Below, one piece after another: positions 15,301 to 26,252 of a stretch of DNA of 64,000 nt. Made by a program: the position numbers and the translations under genes. The notes beneath the pieces are model-generated. The model made no database searches and was not told the DNA's origin. It was given only the letters and a program-made list of their open reading frames with translations. The stretch comes from Limnomonas spitsbergensis (taxonomy: Eukaryota > Chlorophyta > Chlorophyceae > Chlamydomonadales). How positions within the stretch are numbered: position 1 is the first letter of the stretch; the number at the start of each line of letters is the position of its first letter. The stretch lies in NCBI GenBank assembly GCA_037349105.1, contig JAYJMM010000103.1, positions 1 to 64,000 of the forward strand, read 5' to 3'.

Positions 15301-18300
15301 CCACCACATGCCCAAACGCATGGCCAGACACATCCTCTCTCCCCCCATCACATGTCTCAGCCCATGGGCAGACACACCCCCCTCCCCCCACCTGCCCCAG
15401 ATCATGGGCAGACACATCCCCTCTCCCCCCATCACCTGCCCCAGCTCATGGCCAAACACAAACCATCTCCCCCCATCACCTGTCCCAGCTCATGGCCAGA
15501 CACATCCCCTCTCCCCCCATCACCTGCCCCAGCTCATAGCTAGACACATCCCATCTCCCCCCATCACATGTCCCAGCTCATGGCCAGACACATCCCCTCT
15601 CCCCCCACCACCTGCCCCAGCTCATGGCCCGACACATCCCCTCCCCCCCCCATCACATGCCCAAACCCATGGCCAAACACATCCTCTCTCCCCCCATCAC
15701 CTGTCCCAGCCCATGGGCAGACACCCCCCCCTCCCCCCACCTGCCCCAGATCATGGGCAGACACATCCCCTCTCCCCCCATCACCTGCCCCAGCTCATGG
15801 CCAGACACAAACCCTCTCCCCCCATCGCCTGTCCCAGCTCATGGCCAGACACATCCCCTCTCCCCCATCACCTGCCCCAGCTCATAGCTAGACACATCCC
15901 CTCTCCCCCCATCACCTGTCCCAGCCCATGGCCAGACACATCCCCTCTCCCCCATCACCTGCCCCAGCTCATGGCCATACACATTTCCTCTCCCCCCATC
16001 ACATGTCCCAGCTCATGGCCAGACACATCCCCTCTCCCCCCACCACCTGCCCCAGCTCATGGCCATACACATTTCCTCTCCCCCCATCACATGTCCCAGC
16101 TCATGGCTAGACACATCCCCTCTCCCCCCACCACATGCCCAAACGCAAGGCCAGACACATCCTCTCTCCCCCCATCACATGTCCCATCCCATGGGCAGAC
16201 ACACCCCCCTCCCCCCACCTGCCCCAGCTCATGGGCAGACACATCCCCTCTCCCCCCATCACTTGCCCCAGCTCATGGCCAGACACATCTCCTCTCCCCC
16301 CATCACCTGCCCCACCTCATAGCCATACACAGACCCTCTCCCCCCATCACTTGTCCCAGCTCATGGCCAGACACATCTCCTCTCCCCCCATCACCTGCCC
16401 CACCTCATAGCCATACACAGACCCTCTCCCCCCATCACCTGCCCATGGCCAGACAAATCCCCTATCCCCCCATCACCTGTCCCAGTCCATGGCCATACAC
16501 ATTTCCTCTCCCCCCATCACATGTCCCAGCTCATAGCCAGACACACCCCCTCTCCCCCCACCACCTGTCCCGGCTCATGGCCAGCCACATCCCCTCTCCC
16601 CCCATCACCTGCCCATGGCCAGACACATCCCCTCTCCCCCCACCACCTGCCCCAGCTCATAGCTAGACACATCCCATCTCCCCCCATCACATGTCCCAGC
16701 TCATGGCCAGACACATCCCCTCTCCCCCCACCACCTGCCCCATCTCATGGCCAGACACATCCCCTCCCCCCCACCACATGCCCAAACTCATGGCCAGACA
16801 CATCCTCTCTCCCCACATCACATGTCCATGCCCATGGGCAGACACACCCCCCTCCCCCCACCTGCCCCACCTCATAGCCAGACACATCCCCTCTCCCCCC
16901 ATCACCTGTCCCAGCTCATGGCCAGACACATCCCATCTCCCCCCATCACTTGTCCCAGCCCATGGCCATACACATCCCCTCTCCCCCCATCACCTGTCCC
17001 ATCCCATGGCCAGACACATCCCCTCTCCCCCCATCACCTGTCCCAGCTCATGGCCATACACATTTCCTCTCCCCCCATCACATGTCCCAGCTTATAGCCA
17101 GACACATCCCCTCTCCCCCCACCACCTGCCCCAGCTCATGGCCATACACATTTCCTCTCCCCCCATCACATGTCCCAGCTCATGGCTAGACACATCCCCT
17201 CTCCACCCACCACATGTCCAAAGGCATGGCCAGACACATCCTCTCTCCCCCCATCACCTGTCCCAGCCCATGGCCAGACACACCCCCCTCCCCCCACCTG
17301 CCCCAGCTCATGGGCAGACACATCCCCTCTCCCCCCATCACCTGCCCCAGCTCATGGCCAGACACAAACCCTCTCCCCCCATCCCTTGTCCCAGCTCATG
17401 GCCAGACACAGCCCATCTCCCCCCATCACATGTCCCAGCCCATGGCCAGACACATCCCCTCTCCCCCCACCACATGCCCCACCTCATGGCCTGACACATC
17501 CCCTCCCCCCCCCCCCCACCACATGCCCAAACTCATGGCCAGACACATCCTCTCTCCCCACATCACCTGTCCCAGCCCATGGCCATACACATTTCCTCTC
17601 CCCCCATCACCTGCCCCGGTTCATAGCCAGACACATCCCCTCTCCCCCCATCACCTGCCCCAGCTCATGGCCAAACACATCCCCTCTCCCCCCATCACCT
17701 GTCCCAACCCATGGCCAGACACATCCCCTCTCCCCTCATCACATGTCCCAGCCCATGGCCAGACACATCCCCTCTCCCCCCATCACCTGCCCCAGCTCAT
17801 GGCCAGACACATTTCCTCTCCTCCCATCACATGTCCAAGCTCATGGCCAGACACATCCCCTCTCCCCCCACCACCTGCCCCAGCTCATGGACAGACACAT
17901 TTCCTCTCCCCCCATCACATGTCCCAGCTCATGGCTAGACACATCCCCTCTCCCCCCACCACATGCCCAAACGCATGGTCATACACATCCTCTCTCCCCC
18001 CATCACCTGTCCCAGCCCATGGACAGACACACCCCCCTCCCCCCACCTGCCCCAGATCATGGGCAGACACATCCCATCTCCCCCCATCACCTGCCCTAGC
18101 TCATGGCCAGACACAAACCCTCTCCCCCCATCACCTGTCCCAGCTCATGGCCAGACACATCCCCTCTCCCCCCATCACTTGCCCCAACTCATAGCTAGAC
18201 ACATCCCATCCCCCCCATCACATGTCCCAGCTCATGGCCAGACACATCCACTCTCCCCCCACCACATGTCCCATCCCATGGGCATACACACCCCCCTCCC

Positions 18301-20991
18301 CCCACCTGCCCCAGCTCATAGCCAGACACATCCCCTCTCCCCCCATCACAAGCCCCAGCTCCTGACCAGACACATCCCCTCTCCCCCCATCACCTGTCCC
18401 AGCCCATGACCAGACACATCCCCTCTCCCCCATCACATGCCCCAGCTCATGGCCAGACACATTTCCTCTCCCCCCATCACATGTCCCAGCTCATGGCCAG
18501 ACACATCCCCTCTCCCCCCACCACCTGCCCCAGCTCATGGCCAGACACATTTCCTCTCCCCCCATCACATGTCCCAGCTCATGGCCAGACACATCCCCTC
18601 TCCCTCCACCACATGCCCAAACGCATGGCCAAACACATCCTCTCTCCCCCCATCACCTGTCCCTGCCCATGGGCAGACACACCCCCCTCCCCCCACCTGC
18701 CCCAGATCATGGGCAGACACATCCCCTCTCCCCCCATCACTTGCCCCAGCTCATGGCCAGACACAAACCCTCTCTCCCCATCACTTGTCCCAGCTCATGG
18801 CCAGACACATCCCCTCTCCCCCCATCACCTGCCCCAGCTCATAGCTAGACACATCCCATCTCCCCCCATCACATGTCCCAGCTCATGGCCAAACACATCC
18901 CCTCTCCCCCTACCACCTGCCCCAGCTCATGGCCAGACACATCCCCTCCCCCCCCACCACATGCCCAAACTCATGGCCAGACACATCCTCTCTCCCCACA
19001 TCACCTGTCCCAGCCCATGGGCAGACACACCCCCCTCCCCCCACCTGCCCCAGCTCATAGCCAGACACATCCCCTCTCCCCCCATCACATGCCCCAACTC
19101 ATGGCCATACACATCCCCTCTCCCCCCATCACCTGTCCCAGCCCATGGCCAGACACATCCCCTCTCTTCCTCATCACCTGCCCCAGCTCATGGCCAGACA
19201 CATTTCCTCTCCCCCCATCACATGTCCCAGCTCATGGCCAGACACATCCCCTCTCCCCCCACCACCTGCCCCAGCTCATGGCCAGACACATTTCCTCTCC
19301 CCCCATCACATGTCCCAGCTCATGGCTAGACACATCCCCTCTCCCCCCACCACATGCCCAAACGCATGGCCATACAAATCCCATATCCCCCCATCACATG
19401 TCATAGTCCATGGCCAGACACATTTCCTCTCCCCCCATAACATGTCCCAGCTCATGGCCAGACCCATCCCCTCTCCCCCCATCACCTGCCTAGCTCATGG
19501 CCAGACACAAACCCTCTCCCCCCATCACATGTCCTAGCTCATGGCCAGACACATCCCCTCTCCCCCCACCACCTGCCCCAGCTCATAGCTAGACACATCC
19601 CATCCCCCCCCATCACATGTCCCAACTCATGGCCAAACACATCCCCTCTCCCCCCATCACCTGTCCCAACCCATGGCCAGACACATCCCCTCTCCCCCCA
19701 TCACATGTCCCAGCCCATGGCCAGACACATCCCCTCTCCCCCCATCACCTGCCCCAGCTCATGGCCAGACACATTTCCTCTCCCCCCATCACATGTCCCA
19801 GCTCATGGCCATAAACATCCCCTCTCCCCCCACCACCTGCCCCAGCTCATGGCCATACACATTTCCTCTCCCCCCATCACATGTCCCAGCTCATGGCTAG
19901 ACACATCCCCTCTCCCCCCACCACATGCCCAAACGCATGGCCAGACACATCCTCTCTCCCCCCATCACATGTCTCAGCCCATGGGCAGACACACCCCCCT
20001 CCCCCCACCTGCCTCAGATCATGGGCAGACACATCCCCTCTCCCCCCATCACCTGCCCCAGCTCATGGCCAAACACAAACCATCTCCCCCCATCACCTGT
20101 CCCAGCTCATGGCCAGACACATCCCATCTCCCCACATCACCTGCCCCAGCTCATAGCTAGACACATCCCATCTCCCCCCATCACATGTCCCAGCTCATGG
20201 CCAGACACATCCCCTCTCCCCCCACCACCTGCCCCAGCTCATGGCCCGACACCCCCCCCCCCCCCCACCACATGCCCAAACTCATGGCCAAACACATCCT
20301 CTCTCCCCCCATCACCTGTCCCAGCCCATGGGCAGACACACCCCCCTCCCCCCACCTGCCCCAGATCATGGGCAGACACATCCCCTCTCCCCCCATCACC
20401 TGCCCCAGCTCATGGCCAGACACAAACCCTCTCCCCCCATCACCTGTCCCAGCTCATGGCCAGACACATCCCCTCTCCCCCATCACCTGCCCCAGCTCAT
20501 AGCTAGACACATCCCCTCTCCCCCCATCACCTGTCCCAGCCCATGGCCAGACACATCCCCTCTCCCCCATCACCTGCCCCAGCTCATGGCCAGACACATT
20601 TCCTCTCCCCCCATCACATGTCCCAGCTCATGGCCAGACACATCCCCTCTCCCCCCACCACCTGCCCCAGCTCATGGCCTGACACATTTCCTCTCCCCCC
20701 ATCACATGTCCCAGCTCATGGCCAGACACATCCCCTCTCCCCCCACCACATGCCCAAACGCATGGCCAGACACAACCTCTCTCCCCCCATCACCTGTCCC
20801 AGCCCATGGGCAGACACACCCCCCTCCCCCCACCTGCCCAAGCTCATGGGCAGACACATCCCCTCTCCCCCCATCACCTGCCCCAGCTCATGGCCAGACA
20901 CAAACCCTCTCCCCCCATCACATGTCCCAGCTCATGGCCAGACACATCCCCTCTCCCCCCACCACATGCCCCAGCTCATAGCTAGACACAT

Positions 20992-21009
20992 CCCCCCCCC
21001 CCCCCCCCC
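20992..21009. repeat. Expanded C18 homopolymer inside the 44-bp satellite
   Basis: The usual C6 run of the monomer is enlarged to 18 C here. Similar enlargements occur at 5,644-5,657 (14), 17,505-17,517 (13) and 20,252-20,266 (15). They are confined to monomers whose CTCT block is lost, which fits slippage within the pyrimidine half. Exact lengths may be unreliable in the assembly. Confidence 0.85.
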
Positions 21010-22641
21010 ATCACAAGTCCCAACTCATAGCCCGACACATCCCCTCTCCCCCCACCACCTGCCCCAGCTCTTGGCCAGCCACATCCCCTCTTCCCACATC
21101 ACATGTCCCAGCTCATGCCCACACACATCCCCTCTCCCCCCACCACCTGCCCCAGCTCATGGCCAGTTACATCCCCTCTCCCCCCATCACCTGTCCCAGC
21201 TCATGGCCAGACACATCTCCTCTCCCCCCATCACCTGCCCCACCTCATAGCCAGACACAGACCCTCTCCCCCCATCACCTGCCCATGGCCAGACAAATCC
21301 CCTATCCCCCCATCACCTGTCCTAGTCCATGGCCATACGCATTTCCTCTCCCCCCATCACATGTCCCAGCTCATGGCCATACTCATTTCCTCTCCCCCCA
21401 TCACCCGCCCCAGCTCATGGCCAGACACAAACCCTCTCCCCCTATCATATGTCCCAGCTCATTGCCAGACACACCCCCTCTCCCCCCACCACATGTCCCG
21501 GCTCATGGCCAGCCACATCCCCTCCCCCCCCATCACCTGCCCCAGCTCATGGCCAGACACATCCCCTCTCCCCCCATAACATGTCCCAGTCCATGGCCAG
21601 ACACATCCCCTCTCCCCCCACCACTTGTCCCAGCTCATGGCCAGACACATCCCCTTTCCCCACATCACTTGCCCCAGCTCATGGCTTGACACATCCCCTC
21701 TCCCCCCATCACATGTCCCAGCTCATGGCCATACACATCCCCTCTCCCCCCATCACATGTCTCAACCCATGGCCAGACACATCCCCTCTCCCCCCATCAC
21801 ATGTCCCAGCTCATGGCCAGACACATCCCCTCTCCCCCCATCACATGTACCAGCTCATGGCCAGTCACATCCCCTCTCCCCCCACCACCTGCCCAAACTC
21901 ATGGCCAGACACATCCCCTCTCCCCCCATCACCTGTCCCATCTCATGGCCAGACACATCCCCTCTCCCACCAACACATGCCCCAGCTCATGGCCAGACAC
22001 ATCCCCTCTCCCCCCATCACCTGCCCCACCTCATAGCCAGACACAGACCCTCACCCCCCATCACCTGCCCATGGCCATACAAATCCCCTATCCCCCCATC
22101 ACATGTCATAGTCCATGGCCAGGCACATTTCCTCTCCCCCCATAACATGTCCCAGCTCATGGCCAGACCCATCCCCTCTCCCCCCATCACCTGCCCCAGC
22201 TCATAGCCAGACACATTTCCTCTCCCCCCATCACATGTCCCAGCTCATGGCCAGACACATCCCCTCTCCCCCCACCACCTGCCCCAGCTCATGGCCATAC
22301 ACATTTCCTATCCCCCCATCACATGTCCCAGCTCATGGCCTGACACATCCCCTCTCCCCCCACCACCTGCCCCAGCTCATGGCCAGACACATCCCCTCTC
22401 CCCCCATCACATGCCCCAGCTCATGGCCAGACACATCCCCTCTCCCCCCATCACCTGTCCCAGCTCATGGCCATAAACATCCCCTCTCCCCCCACCACCT
22501 GCCCCAGCTCATGGCCAGACACATCCCTTGTCCCCCCGTTACCTGACCCAGCCCATGGCCAAACACATCCCCTCTCCCCCCATCACCTTACCCATCCCAT
22601 GGCTAGACACATCCCCTCTCTACCCACCACATGCCACAGCT

Positions 22642-23587
22642 CATGCCTCCATTACTTACATATCTTGCCTCCATTTACTTACTTAAACTGCCTATATTAA
22701 TTTACATATCTTTCCCCAATTTCATTGCATAACATGAATCCATTCCTTACAGATCAAGCATCCATTTACTGACAGAACATGCCTCCATTAACTTACATAT
22801 CTTGCCTCCATTCACTTACATATCCTACCTCCATTAATTGACAGAGCATGCCTCCATTAAGTTACTGTATTTCCTTTATTAGCTTACAGATCATGTCTCC
22901 ATTACTTACATATCTTGCCTCCATTTCCTTACTTAACATGCCTCCATTAACTTACAGATCTTGCCCCAATTGCATTGCATAACATGTATCCATTACTTAC
23001 AGATCTTGCTCCATTTACTTACTAACCTTGCCATCATTAACTCACATATTTTGCCCCAATTCAATTGCAGAACATGTATCCATTACTTACATATCGTGCC
23101 TCCATTTACTTACTTAACCTGCCTCTATTAACTTACAGATCTCGCCCCAATTTAATTACTGAACCAGCATCCATTAACTTACAGACCCTGCCTCCATTCA
23201 CTTACATTCCCTCATCTATTTATTGACAGAACATGCCTCTATCAACTTACAGATCATACCTCCATTTAATTACTCAACCATCCTCCATGAACTTACAGAT
23301 CATGCCTTCATTCACTTACATATCCTACCTCCATTAACTTACATAACATGCATCCATAACATGAATCCATTACTTACAGATCTTGCCTCCATTTACTTAC
23401 TAAACTTGCATCCATTACCTTACTGATCTTGCCCCATTTTAATTGCAGAACATGTATCCATTACTTACAGATCTTGCATCCATTCACTTACATATCCTAC
23501 CTCCATTAACTTACAGACCATGCCTCCATTAAAATACAGTATGTGCCTTTAATAGCTTACATATCATGCCTCCATTACTTATATATC
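22642..23587. repeat. Degenerate ~23-bp AT-rich tandem repeat
   Basis: About 40 diverged units of 22-24 bp built on CCTCCATTAACTTACAGATC. Alternating unit types end in CTTG or CATG, and a CCCCAATT-type unit recurs at 22,964, 23,053 and 23,145, suggesting an older higher-order period of about 90 bp. The last 44-bp monomer runs straight into the first unit through a shared CATGCC at about 22,642-22,650, with no unique DNA between the two arrays. No coding potential is seen. Confidence 0.9.
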
Positions 23588-23641
23588 AATATATCAAGAC
23601 CAGGGAACGCCGGTTCTGGCGTTCCCTGGTCTTGATATATT
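23588..23641. repeat. Perfect 24-nt inverted repeat with 6-nt loop
   Basis: The left arm is 23,588-23,611, the loop is 23,612-23,617 and the right arm is 23,618-23,641. All 24 arm positions are complementary and the next pair outward is not. The right arm reads through CCTGGTCTTGATAT, which also ends the degenerate repeats that follow at 23,740-24,225. The palindrome may therefore have formed by inverted duplication of one repeat end. It lies exactly at the border between the satellites and the unique island. Confidence 0.95.
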
Positions 23642-23739
23642 TTATGTAAAAAAATGAAACATCACGTAAATTATACCTTACGTTTTATTTTCTTTGGGGG
23701 TGGTGCAAATACCACATGATTGTGACATAATTACATTAA

Positions 23740-24225
23740 CTCCTTTCATCTTGTAGGTCGGCTTTTATTTTCAAATGCAAAGCAACAACCAAACAATTTG
23801 GCTACCCTTGCTCTTGATATCACCGGGTTGTGATGAATAAATAACACACTGGTCATCACCTTCCGTTTGCGTATGTTGTCTTCTATCTTCTCAAACAAAG
23901 CGACAGCTATACAAAAACTCGCCAACCCTTGTCTTGATATTGCCTTTTCTGACATGAATACATCAACATCACCTTTTGTATGCGTAGGTTGTCATCTATC
24001 TTCTCAAGCAAAGTGACCACAAAAAACACTGACCACACCTGGTCTTGATATTGCCTTTTGCCTTGAACCCTGTAACGCGTTACACGTGTAACGATGTCCC
24101 GTTACCCAACCTGTATTGACATCAATACATGATCATCACCTTCCGTTTGCGTAGGTTGGCTTTTACCTCTCAAAACAAACTAAATGCGGCGGCACCGACC
24201 ACCCACTGGTCTTGCTCGCTACTGA
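23740..24225. repeat. Degenerate ~115-bp repeat, 3-4 copies
   Basis: The motif ATCACCTTCCGTTTGCGTA recurs near 23,855, 23,967 (variant) and 24,134. TCTTGATAT recurs near 23,812, 23,932 and 24,042, with a decayed copy near 24,209. The intervening text (CTATCTTCTCAAACAAAG and relatives) keeps the same order. Spacing is 110-120 bp between the central copies. No frame stays open across it. It may be a decayed mobile element or an old minisatellite. Confidence 0.75.
24071..24092. other. Two overlapping perfect palindromes
   Basis: TGTAACGCGTTACA (24,071-24,084) and GTTACACGTGTAAC (24,079-24,092) are each perfect 14-bp palindromes sharing six bases. The second contains a CACGTG E-box/G-box core. 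A further GTTAC follows at 24,101. They interrupt one copy of the degenerate 115-bp repeat. A protein-binding site is possible but untested. Confidence 0.7.
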
Positions 24226-24616
24226 GGTGCCCGACAGCTTCGCCTATACCAAGGTAAGTTGATCCATTACAAGCCGCCAACTAATGCTCACTGTAGGAGT
24301 AGTGGCAAACTCAAAGGTAACTTGATCCATTACTGCTCACCGAGACTGTTGTGCTCATTTCCTATTTGCCTATTCGAAAATCGCCTTTTTCAAATTTAGT
24401 CATAAATCATTGTCATCATCACCTGTTGCCGCATCAACGTGTCAGTAAGTTGTCGTCACCTTTTGCCCTGTTTGCCTTTCTATGACATCATGACTTCATG
24501 ACCTCAGTTTTCCCCTATCTGCTTGATCAACGAATCGCCAGGTTATCACGTTTGTGTGCCTGACCGCTGTGTGTGCAATCCTAAACTCTTTTTACCCCAA
24601 ACCCTTATAACCCAAG
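24226..24616. other. No gene seen; AT-rich spacer or intron
   Basis: There is an imperfect repeat of AAGGTAA(G/C)TTGATCCATTAC at 24,251 and 24,317, and further decayed fragments of the CATCACC repeat near 24,416. No convincing coding frame was found. The 3' end has the pyrimidine/CCC-rich character of an intron end. Confidence 0.5.
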
Positions 24617-24712
24617 GTCACCATATTCCGCGTGCTGCGGCCCAACCAGTGCAATGGCAACCTGTTGAAGGAATGGGAGCTCCTAGACAAGCACATGCCT
24701 TGCACTGATGAG
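24617..24712 (+). CDS. Orphan internal exon (32 codons), unknown protein
   Basis: A 96-bp open segment is flanked by a CCCAAG acceptor-like end and a GTAGGA donor. It begins Val-Thr-Ile-Phe-Arg-Val-Leu-Arg-Pro-Asn and ends with Met-Pro-Cys-Thr-Asp-Glu. Codon choice is GC-rich at third positions, unlike the AT-rich flanks. Both junctions are phase 0. The same CCCAAG context precedes the exon at 26,814, which suggests shared splicing context or possibly one gene. No family was recognised, and upstream and downstream partner exons were not found. The short length limits confidence. Confidence 0.4.
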
Positions 24713-24884
24713 GTAGGAGGGCAGTGATGGGGGGACAGTGAGTTACTGAGGTAGGAAAGCAGGGATGACGCACAACGCACTTTTTAGGCTCCGTGCTTGA
24801 ACAACAATCACTCCTGAACAACAGCCACCCTTGAGCAACAGCCACTCCTGAATAGCAGGCAAATATACAAAATATCGGCATAAG

Positions 24885-25000
24885 ACTACTGTGGACTATC
24901 TAGCAGCACTATGTTGTAGGACTGTTTTGTTCAGGGCAGTCAGCCTCTTCTTCTGCCGGAAAACACCAAGGCCTGTAGTTGGCGGTATTTGCCACGCGAA
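24885..25000. repeat. Diverged copy of the 25,400-25,530 segment
   Basis: CTATCTAGCAGCAC (24,897; 25,434), GTTCAGGGCAGTC (24,930; 25,468) and CCTCTTCTTC followed by AAACACC/AAACACGATCCC occur in the same order with small indels. Read on the minus strand, this is a frame-broken copy of the C-terminal tail of the acidic protein at 25,464-25,951. It marks the region as repetitive, probably transposon-derived. Confidence 0.65.
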
Positions 25001-25029
25001 GTTTGTTTGTTTGTAGCTGCGCGTTCCTT

Positions 25030-25200
25030 TATGAAGAAGATATTAAAGGCTGCACGCTCCAGAAATTAATTAGCTCAAAATGGCTGCTGCTCGGTAAGTG
25101 CGCAGAGCGGACACAGCTTATTTTGCTACGCGGACTATTGCTAAAATCAATATTGAAATCCGGGGGGCGCGAACCCTATTAGCTTCTGCGGTATTATCAG
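25030..25200. repeat. Dispersed repeat, copy 1
   Basis: Shares ordered blocks with 26,995-27,170: TTAA(A/G)GGCTG(C/T)(A/G)CGCTC, a GAAATTAA block, GCTCAAAATGGCTGCTGC, GCGCGGAC-like words, and a CGAACCCTATT/CAAACCCTATTC block. A weaker third relative lies at 25,216-25,380. Both clear copies sit just left of minus-strand coding-like sequence, so this looks like the 3' non-coding part of one mobile element family. Confidence 0.65.
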
Positions 25201-25463
25201 CGCGCAGCCTGTCCACGCCGGCCACTAAATAATTATTTTGAGCGAAACCGAAGTCAATATACGATAATTCAACCCAGGCCTGCGCGGTAAATTAATTACA
25301 AAATTCATGGTGCGCGAACTTGTCAGGCACAGAGCAAAACAACTATTTCAGGGGGTGCGCGGACTAGTTTCCGCTTCCAAATATCAAAACATTTCCAGAC
25401 CGGTACCGGTACTCGGCATAACGCTAATGTACACTATCTAGCAGCACCACCTAGCAGGGCTGC

Positions 25464-25581
25464 TCAGTTCAGGGCAGTCGCCCTCTTCTTCGTCCCCAAA
25501 ACACGATCCCAAAGCCTATAGTCGCCGGTCCTGGGTCTCTTATGATACCCCTCGTCCTCCTCCTCGTCCTCCTCCTCTTCG

Positions 25582-25613
<32 letters not shown>

Positions 25614-25951
25614 CTCCTCCTCCTCCTCCTCCTTTTCGACAGCTGGGCACCTCGGGCACACGTGCGACACATCGTATGTGTTTAGGCAGGGTGTGGGCAT
25701 GGCACCGCTCATTGTCAAGTGGCAGACCGGGCAGACCTTGGGCTTGGCGACCATGGATAAGGGTAACTTGCGGGTAGGCTTGACAACATATTTGCAATGT
25801 GACGGCGACGCCATGTGATTGGTGGTCGAGAGAACTGTGCCGTTGTAAATCCCATACAGGCCTACCAAAACGGCTGTACGGTACGTTTCACGGTTCACGT
25901 AAGCGCCTGTTGGCGCATCCAGATGCCACTGGCTATGATGCAAATCCCAAA
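25464..25951 (-). CDS. Acidic protein with Cys-pair motifs, C-terminal exon (candidate)
   Basis: A minus-strand frame of about 160 codons ends in a stop at 25,464. It reads as follows: a hydrophobic/aromatic segment, a basic Lys-Pro-Thr-Arg-Lys stretch, Cys-Pro-Val-Cys, Ala-Met-Pro-Thr-Pro-Cys, Cys-Pro-Arg-Cys, about 16 consecutive Glu followed by Asp/Glu, then a basic tail. Paired Cys suggests zinc binding. No family was recognised. The open frame reaches back through a 34-bp stretch (25,952-25,985) with GTGAGC...TACTAGA...GTGCAG that could be a very short intron. On the plus strand the Glu tract is a CTC-rich polypyrimidine run ending TTTTCGACAG, a plausible acceptor, so the coding strand is not settled. 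Segments of this frame recur in decayed form at 24.9 and 27.2-27.7 kb. Confidence 0.4.
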
Positions 25952-25990
25952 CTGCACAGATATTTAAGAAATCTAGTACGCTCACCCCGG

Positions 25991-26249
25991 AGGAATGCGC
26001 CAGACTTGCAGCAGCTGACTAGTAGATGGCTGGAGCACCAGCAAGTGGCTATCCTGATTTTCGAAGCGGTGGTGCACTTTCAGAGACATCGCAATTCTGT
26101 CACAGCGCTGAAACATCGCATGCAGACCCTCTTTGCTGGACTGTCCGAGTCGACGGTTCGGGGCTGGTGCGCGGTCGATCCCGCCACTGGCCACGGTAGC
26201 TACTCGCACCTTACGCCTCTGGCCTATGCCAAGCCTGTCCTAGAATTCA
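25991..26249 (+). CDS. Possible coding segment, unknown
   Basis: The plus-strand frame from about 25,991 reads as a plausible helical protein: Leu-Gln-Gln-Leu-Thr-Ser-Arg-Trp-Leu-Glu, a Leu/Ile/Phe-rich helix, then Gly-Leu-Ser-Glu-Ser-Thr-Val-Arg-Gly-Trp, which resembles the turn of a helix-turn-helix. The frame is +1 relative to the exon that follows at 26,253, so an intron or frame break must lie between them if they belong together. The minus strand is also open here. No family is assigned. Confidence 0.25.
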
Positions 26250-26252
26250 GTG

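Larger units (their letters stand above)
1..22641. repeat. 44-bp C-rich satellite array (~510 copies)
   Basis: Tandem array of a 44-bp monomer that continues past the left edge. Each monomer has a pyrimidine half (CACATCCCCTCTC followed by a C6 run) and a half containing CAGCTCATGGCCAGA. Common variants replace ACATCCCC with ACATTTCC, ACACAAACCC or ACACACCCCC, and ATGG with ATAG. The plus strand has almost no G outside the second half, so the minus strand carries repeated G4-G6 runs. All forward frames are open over long stretches because the monomer rarely contains a stop. This is visible directly. The function is unknown, and pericentromeric or subtelomeric heterochromatin is an inference. 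Confidence 0.97.

Noticed and set aside
1..22641. CRISPR array
   Set aside because: Repeats are directly abutting variants of one monomer with no unique spacers, in eukaryotic sequence.
25464..25985. A GTG-initiated 173-codon minus-strand gene beginning at 25,985
   Set aside because: The first codon is the GTG of a GTGAGC donor-like site, not an ATG, so the first codons are not credible as a start. Only the downstream part was kept as a candidate.
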